From the NCBI GenBank assembly GCA_002794515.1, contig PGTJ01000059.1, positions 1 through 10,891 on the forward strand: DNA of 10,891 nt, given 5' to 3'. A program made the position numbers and the translations under genes. The stretch is from Phototrophicales bacterium. Its GTDB lineage: Bacteria > Chloroflexota > Anaerolineae > Aggregatilineales > Phototrophicaceae. Positions 6,703 to 10,891 of the stretch are shown piece by piece. The notes beneath the pieces are model-generated. The model was given only the letters and a program-made list of their open reading frames with translations. It did no database searches and was not told the DNA's origin. Numbering within the stretch: position 1 is the stretch's first letter; the number at the start of each line of letters is the position of its first letter.

Positions 6703-7974
6703 TTATTCAGACCATTCCAATTCAAAATCGCCGATAAAAACAGTATCGCCCACCTGTACGCCTTCTCGTTCGAGTGCGGCAGATACGCCAAGTGTTTCTA
6801 AAATTTGCTGGAAGCGCATGACCGCTTCATCATAATCCCATTGGGTCATTTGGGCGGCGCGTTCGATGCGCTTGCCCTTCACATGAAATGCGCCATCTTC
6901 ATCACGCTCTATGGTGAAGATAATCTCATCTTCTGGCAATTCATACACAGGCATTGAGTTATCCGATACGGTTTGTGGGATGTGTTTGGGCAACGTAGAT
7001 GCCAATTCAAACACCCGTTGCACCAATTTTTGCGTATTTTGTTGGGTCATCGCAGAAATTGCCATGACATCCACCCCTTGTGCCTTGAATTTAGGTTGCA
7101 CCTTTGCCCAGTTGTCTTGTGCTTCGGGCATATCCATTTTGTTGAAGACGACAATTTGTGGTCGTTTGCCCAGTTCTTCATCATATAACGCCAGTTCGGT
7201 ATTGATTTGGCTGTAATCGGCTAAGACATCGGGATTTGTGCCATCTAAGACATGCACCAGGATGCGCGTGCGTTGTACATGGCGCAAAAAACTATGCCCC
7301 AAACCAACACCCATATGCGCCCCTTCGATAAGACCCGGAATATCAGCGAATACGAGGTCGTTGTTATCGTATATGACCACGCCTAAATTGGGTTCAAGTG
7401 TGGTGAATGGATAGGGGGCGATTTTCGGTTTGGCATTGCTGATGACGGATAATAGTGTCGATTTGCCCGCATTGGGCATCCCGACAATGCCGACATCGGC
7501 GATCAGCTTGAGTTCTAGTGTAATCCATTTTTCGATGCCTGCTTCACCCTTTTCGGCGATGCGTGGTGCTTGATTAGATGAAGAGGCAAATTTGGCGTTG
7601 CCACGTCCGCCACGTCCGCCTTTGGCGATGATGAGTGTTTGGTCTGGATAGATTAAATCTCCCAGCAATTCGCCCGTATCGGCATCGCGGATGACGGTAC
7701 CGGGCGGGACTTCGATGATGAGGTCATCGCCACCGCGTCCTGTTTTATCGGTGCTACCACCGCGTTTGCCGTTTTCTGCCTTAAAATGCACTTGGCGATG
7801 AAAATAGGTGAGCGTGTTCAGTTTGGGGTTCACCTTCATGATGATGTCGCCACCTTTGCCACCATCTCCGCCTGCGGGACCGCCACGCGGGATGAACTTT
7901 TCTCTGCGAAATGACACCAGTCCATCACCACCATCACCACTGCGGATATAAATTTTTGCTTGGTCAAATGCCAT
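6703..7974 (-). CDS. obgE: Ribosome-assembly GTPase Obg
   Basis: Essential-type GTPase that binds the large ribosomal subunit during assembly and links growth to the GTP/ppGpp pool. At 423 residues it is the full family length. The N-terminal Gly-rich Obg fold (2-158) contains the repeated GGR and GG(D/K) loops (such as GGPAGGDGGKGGD and GGRGGRGN). The GTPase domain has G1 at 165-173 (GMPNAGKST), G2 around 190-193 (FTTL), G3 at 211-219 (DIPGLIEGA), G4 at 278-281 (NKMD) and G5 at 307-309 (SAM). The C-terminal part (about 345-423) fits the OCT domain found in many Gram-positive and Chloroflexi-type Obg proteins and absent from E. coli Obg. Nothing is missing. The 53-base gap upstream of it is the largest in the minus-strand block, so a local promoter is possible, but I see no convincing -35/-10 pair and only a weak ribosome binding site. 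Confidence 0.97.
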   Translation of the reverse strand: MAFDQAKIYIRSGDGGDGLVSFRREKFIPRGGPAGGDGGKGGDIIMKVNPKLNTLTYFHRQVHFKAENGKRGGSTDKTGRGGDDLIIEVPPGTVIRDADTGELLGDLIYPDQTLIIAKGGRGGRGNAKFASSSNQAPRIAEKGEAGIEKWITLELKLIADVGIVGMPNAGKSTLLSVISNAKPKIAPYPFTTLEPNLGVVIYDNNDLVFADIPGLIEGAHMGVGLGHSFLRHVQRTRILVHVLDGTNPDVLADYSQINTELALYDEELGKRPQIVVFNKMDMPEAQDNWAKVQPKFKAQGVDVMAISAMTQQNTQKLVQRVFELASTLPKHIPQTVSDNSMPVYELPEDEIIFTIERDEDGAFHVKGKRIERAAQMTQWDYDEAVMRFQQILETLGVSAALEREGVQVGDTVFIGDFELEWSE

Positions 7975-8027
7975 GTTATTGTTTTACCTATACACCAATT
8001 TTTTAATCAAGACCCATAATCATATCA
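7975..8027 (-). other. 53-base gap between SDR gene and obgE
   Basis: This is the only sizeable break in the minus-strand block. Read on the minus strand it is AT-rich, with TTGATT followed 12 bases later by TATAGG. That spacing is too short for a normal sigma-70 promoter. No stem-loop is evident. It may hold a separate obgE promoter, but the sequence does not prove it. Confidence 0.3.
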
Positions 8028-9026
8028 CTAACAACGGGTTTGCGGTATATCGGTTGGCTTACGATTTCTATACCATGCAATGGTGCGTTTTGCCCCTTCG
8101 ATGAACGATGTGGGGATGAAGCCCAATTCATCGCGGGCTTTTTGATTCGATACACGCCAATAATTATAGACATACGATTTGAGGTTGAGGGGCCAAAAAG
8201 GTTCTCTGCCCGTAATTTTGGCGATAAATTCCAAAAAGCGCGAGGTATTAATGCCCACCCAACCTGGGATAGGCGGGCGTGGATACCACAATTTGGCTTC
8301 GGCACAGACCACATCAAATACCTGTTTATGCGTCATCCAATCGCCACAGATGTTATAAATTTCGCCGATGCGCCCTTTGTTCATCGCCAACATAATTCCT
8401 TGCACGACATCGCCGATATATGCAGGGAAGGTGATGTATCGCCCACGATTCATCTGCATGATAATGCCACGCATGGGGTCGCGGAAAAACAGCCGATTAA
8501 AGGCATATTCGCCCAATTCACCATAAAAGGCACCAGGACGCAATACAATCACCGGGACTCCTTGTTCACGTTGAAAGCGCAGGGCATCTTGTTCGCCTTC
8601 GAGTTTGCTTTTTTGATAGGGGTCGGTGGGCTGTGGTGGATATGTTTCATCCATGACATCGGTTTGATGGGGTGTGCCGATGACGGCAATCGTTGAGATA
8701 TGGATGAACCGTTTTAAGGGAATACTGCTGGCGGCGGTGAGGATATTATGTGTGCCTTCGGTATTGGTACGCATAAAATTGGCTTCATCACCCCAAAAAC
8801 GGAACAACCCGCCCGCATGGATGATGTATTCACACCCTTGCACTGCCTCCATGAGGATGTCGGCATCGCTCAAATCGCCTTTGACGATATGCACCCGCGG
8901 ATATTGCTTTAACCATGCGTGTTGTTCGGGTGTCCGTGTGAGGACTTTAATGGTATGACCATCACGGCATAACGCAGGGATGAGATGCCGTCCCAAAAAG
9001 CCCGTTCCCCCTGTGACAAATATCAT
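8028..9026 (-). CDS. NAD(P)-dependent epimerase/reductase, extended SDR family
   Basis: A 332-residue extended short-chain dehydrogenase/reductase. The dinucleotide-binding motif GGTGFLG is at 6-12, right after the first strand. GDLSD (50-54) and AGG (71-73) follow in the usual order. The catalytic Ser/Thr is Ser111 or Thr112 (HISTIA), and the active-site pair is Tyr137 and Lys141 (YQKSK). The C-terminal half carries the variable substrate domain (RPGAFYG, NICGDWMT) and ends with a GF.PTS..EG..TIAWY-type signature seen in dihydroflavonol-reductase-like, 3-beta-hydroxysteroid-dehydrogenase-like and HpnA-like members. The substrate (nucleotide sugar, aldehyde or isoprenoid/steroid-like ketone) cannot be decided. 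There is no signal peptide or membrane helix, so it should be cytoplasmic. The start is supported by AAGGA (plus 9034-9038), which overlaps the stop of the preceding gene, so the two are probably coupled. The fold and cofactor are well supported. Confidence 0.9.
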   Translation of the reverse strand: MIFVTGGTGFLGRHLIPALCRDGHTIKVLTRTPEQHAWLKQYPRVHIVKGDLSDADILMEAVQGCEYIIHAGGLFRFWGDEANFMRTNTEGTHNILTAASSIPLKRFIHISTIAVIGTPHQTDVMDETYPPQPTDPYQKSKLEGEQDALRFQREQGVPVIVLRPGAFYGELGEYAFNRLFFRDPMRGIIMQMNRGRYITFPAYIGDVVQGIMLAMNKGRIGEIYNICGDWMTHKQVFDVVCAEAKLWYPRPPIPGWVGINTSRFLEFIAKITGREPFWPLNLKSYVYNYWRVSNQKARDELGFIPTSFIEGAKRTIAWYRNRKPTDIPQTRC

Positions 9027-9036
9027 ATGGTGTCCT

Positions 9037-9681
9037 TTATCCTGTGTCGTTGCCGATAGATTTCCCAGAAAAGGTCGTGACCAATTCGATAGGATAGGCA
9101 GATTTTATCCCATTCCAGCCATTTGGCAACTCTTGGATAAAGCGATTTAACTTCCAACATTTGGCGAGGCTGTCGTAACACATCTCATAGACTACGGTAG
9201 CATTGCCCATATCTTGTGTGGCGACACGGCGATAGGTTTTGGCACAATATGTCACCATGCGACGGGTGATTTGTGTATCGATCACCAGACACCGCAACGG
9301 GTCATTTTTTATGGGCTGTACGGATAGGGTGTGAATACAGCGTAAAACACCGATGAAGCGTGGGTGTTCGGGTTGCAGTGTGGCGAAATAATCATTCAAA
9401 AATACACCATATAGGTGCATTGGCGCTTCTGTGAGGCGGGTGCTATAACTCAGAAAATGGTTTTTTCCGAGCCACGCCATCGCCCGCAGATAATCGGCTT
9501 GGACATTTTGTATGGATGGGTGAATGATAGATGTATCCTCTTGTGTATGATGCACTTGTATGCGAATAGATAAGATTGCCAATAGCAAGGTAATGAGCAA
9601 TAATCCCAAAAAGATGATGCTGGCGATGATGAGGATAATCGCCATATCATACCGATAGTTGACGGTGTTGATGAAGGGCAT
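9037..9681 (-). CDS. Single-pass membrane protein of unknown function
   Basis: I do not recognise this 214-residue protein. A strongly hydrophobic helix spans about 13-39 and is followed by a soluble domain of about 170 residues. With few positive residues before the helix and Arg40 just after it, orientation is uncertain. The soluble part contains five Cys (115, 131, 146, 168, 175). Its later half (130-185) alternates charged and hydrophobic residues like a beta-rich sheet (VIDTQITRRMV, ATVVYEMCYDS, CWKLNRFIQELP), which loosely recalls NTF2-like folds; I would not rely on that. The start at 9681 is preferred over Met13 because GAAAGG lies 7 bases upstream. It sits 15 bases after the degenerate receiver gene and 10 bases before the SDR gene, so it belongs to their operon. 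It may be the membrane anchor or target of the ATPase/receiver pair. Confidence 0.8.
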   Translation of the reverse strand: MPFINTVNYRYDMAIILIIASIIFLGLLLITLLLAILSIRIQVHHTQEDTSIIHPSIQNVQADYLRAMAWLGKNHFLSYSTRLTEAPMHLYGVFLNDYFATLQPEHPRFIGVLRCIHTLSVQPIKNDPLRCLVIDTQITRRMVTYCAKTYRRVATQDMGNATVVYEMCYDSLAKCWKLNRFIQELPNGWNGIKSAYPIELVTTFSGKSIGNDTG

Positions 9682-9696
9682 TGGCGCGCCTTTCTG

Positions 9697-10074
9697 TTAT
9701 AACAACAGGTCACACACACGTTGTCGGATTTGAGCGATGCTGATAGGACGCATGAGATATTCGACCGTGGGCATGGGTGGGGTGGTGTAGTTATCGTCGG
9801 TGATGATGGCGATTGGCAATTGACGAAAGCCAAGCGTCTCTTTGATTTTATAAATCAGTTGTAAACTGTGCATGTCGGGCAGTTGGGTCTCGGTGATAAT
9901 CAAATCGACCCGCATTTCTTCTAAAACACGCAAGGCATCATGGGCGTTATGTGCCTCTTGAATATGAACAGGCAAGCCTCGCAGGGCGGTGGCAATGCCA
10001 TCGCGCACATCATCTTGTACGATGGTGAGGACTATGGTCTTGCCGTGTAGGTCTGCCTGTTCATCGCGTCCCAT
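9697..10074 (-). CDS. Degenerate (pseudo-)receiver domain protein
   Basis: A 125-residue stand-alone protein with the CheY fold pattern, but with altered phosphorylation residues. The first strand ends VQDD (19-22) where DD-type acidic residues are usual. The phosphoacceptor position holds Glu62 (LIITETQLPD) instead of Asp, codon GAG at plus 9889-9891. The switch Thr is present (Thr92, IITDD), and the conserved Lys is Arg109 (LMRPI). Spacing between these motifs is normal, so the alignment is straightforward. With Glu in place of Asp it probably cannot be phosphorylated and may be fixed in an active-like state, as known for some atypical receivers. It lies 17 bases after an AAA+ ATPase gene and 15 bases before a membrane protein, and has AAGG 7 bases before its start. 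A role as an adaptor for the ATPase is a guess. The three regulators on the plus strand are distant relatives only. Confidence 0.85.
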   Translation of the reverse strand: MGRDEQADLHGKTIVLTIVQDDVRDGIATALRGLPVHIQEAHNAHDALRVLEEMRVDLIITETQLPDMHSLQLIYKIKETLGFRQLPIAIITDDNYTTPPMPTVEYLMRPISIAQIRQRVCDLLL

Positions 10075-10091
10075 GATAAACCTTGTGAATG

Positions 10092-10891
10092 TTATAGTTC
10101 TACAAAATACGATGCCGCGGCGCGATCTATCAGTTCTTTATTCGACATCGTGGGTGGAATATCTAAATAACTGGCAATATCAATCATTTGCGCCACAATA
10201 TCGCGTGGATGCACCATGCGGAAATCTCGGTCCATATCGATGAACCATTTTTTGATGAGGTATTTCAGCCCATTTTCATCATATGGGACACGTTTGATTT
10301 TGCAGATAATCTTAAAAATCTCGGTGAATTGTTCCACATCGGGGTTGCCGACCTCAATTTTATGCCGAATACGGCGTAAAAATGCCTCATCTACTAAGTC
10401 TTTGGGGTCGAGATTGGTCGAGAAAATGGTCATGACATAAAAGGGAATGCCAATTTTGCGCCCATTGTTCAATGTCATGAAGTCAATGCGCGTTTCTAGT
10501 GGCACAATCCAGCGATTTAACAATTGCACTGGGCTGACTTGTTGCCGTCCGAAGTCGTCAATGAGGAATAACCCGCCATTGGCTTTGAGGTGGATGGGCA
10601 TCTCGTAAAATTTATTGATGTCATCATAAACCAAATCGAGGACTTCCATCGTTAATTCGCCACCGACCATGATCATCGGACGCTTGATGGCTATCCACCG
10701 CATATCTTGAACCACACCCGTTGGCAATTTTTGTGTGGGTGGGTTGGGCGATACCTGATGATTGATAGCATCGAACATCTGAATGACTTGTCCATTGACA
10801 TCAATGGCATAGGGTATCCACATATCTTCGCCGAGGACGATCTCGCCCACGCGCTCGGCGAAGGTCGTCTTGCCGTTGCCCGGAGGTCCGA
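10092..10891 (-). CDS. AAA+ ATPase, N-terminus cut by window end
   Basis: About 265 residues are visible, and the frame is still open at the window edge. The Walker A motif GPPGNGKTT is encoded at 10863-10889, the Walker B motif is GGLFLIDDFG, sensor 1 is the FSTN segment, and the Arg-rich FLRRIRHK helix probably supplies the Arg finger. After the AAA+ core comes a helical lid domain (NGLKYLIKKW; HPRDIVAQMIDIA) ending ...ASYFVEL. A GTG at 10848-10850 could be taken as a start, but it lies after Walker A and must be an internal Val codon. The intact motifs point to an active ATPase that remodels a protein partner. It resembles MoxR/chaperone-type AAA+ proteins in layout, but I cannot name the subfamily. 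It is the first visible gene of the minus-strand block and lies directly upstream of the pseudo-receiver gene. G+C and codon use change abruptly in its first 63 visible bases. Confidence 0.88.
   Translation of the reverse strand, partial: GPPGNGKTTFAERVGEIVLGEDMWIPYAIDVNGQVIQMFDAINHQVSPNPPTQKLPTGVVQDMRWIAIKRPMIMVGGELTMEVLDLVYDDINKFYEMPIHLKANGGLFLIDDFGRQQVSPVQLLNRWIVPLETRIDFMTLNNGRKIGIPFYVMTIFSTNLDPKDLVDEAFLRRIRHKIEVGNPDVEQFTEIFKIICKIKRVPYDENGLKYLIKKWFIDMDRDFRMVHPRDIVAQMIDIASYLDIPPTMSNKELIDRAAASYFVEL

Noticed and set aside
7601..7621. Short tandem repeat CCACGTCCG within obgE
   Set aside because: It encodes the repeated Gly-Gly-Arg loop of the Obg fold and needs no other explanation.
8040..8696. 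218-residue plus-strand open frame opposite the SDR gene
   Set aside because: The minus-strand frame has all SDR motifs and good coupling signals. The plus frame has no recognisable domain or ribosome binding site.
10848..10850. GTG as start codon of the AAA+ gene
   Set aside because: The frame continues upstream and encodes an intact Walker A motif, so this codon is internal.

Overview
The window looks like a piece of a bacterial chromosome of moderate G+C, with both ends lying inside genes. It reads best as Chloroflexota (Anaerolineae-like). The reasons are a large Cache/HAMP/GAF histidine kinase followed by several stand-alone receiver proteins, dense short-spaced gene blocks, and the protein style of the Obg and SDR genes. 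This placement is an inference from style, not from a marker gene search, and is only moderately secure. There are no rRNA or tRNA genes, CRISPR arrays, insertion sequences or phage genes. No stretch longer than 300 bases lacks a gene.

Left part, plus strand (1-4213). The end of a very acidic unknown protein (to 242) is followed by a 9-bp hairpin (252-273) and a 150-base regulatory gap. The gap holds a perfect 8-bp inverted repeat (315-339) and a -10-like hexamer (353-358). Then come a transmembrane sensor histidine kinase (393-2909) and three single-domain response regulators (2913-3320, 3353-3778, 3815-4213). The first regulator starts 3 bases after the kinase stop and is probably translationally coupled. 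All three keep the phosphorylation residues and share an unusual tail ending in Val-Trp. This is probably a phosphorelay or branched signalling cassette whose output is protein-protein interaction, because no DNA-binding domain is present.

Middle junction (4214-4298). The two gene blocks converge here. The gap carries a 9-bp stem-loop that could stop transcription from either side.

Right part, minus strand (4299-10891). Read in the direction of transcription, the order is: an AAA+ ATPase (cut by the window end, but with its Walker A visible), a degenerate receiver protein with Glu at the phosphorylation site, a single-pass membrane protein of unknown function, an extended SDR epimerase/reductase, a 53-base gap, the ribosome-assembly GTPase ObgE, nicotinate-nucleotide adenylyltransferase NadD, and a secreted protein with two tandem solute-binding domains that overlaps nadD by ATGA. 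The spacings (17, 15, 10, 53, 2 and -4 bases) suggest one or two operons. obgE-nadD is a familiar housekeeping pair. The AAA+ / pseudo-receiver / membrane-protein trio upstream and the tandem binding protein downstream are the accessory parts and the least explained. The last ~63 bases (10829-10891) are far richer in G+C (45 of 63) than the rest of the same gene, which raises the question of a mosaic or chimeric end.
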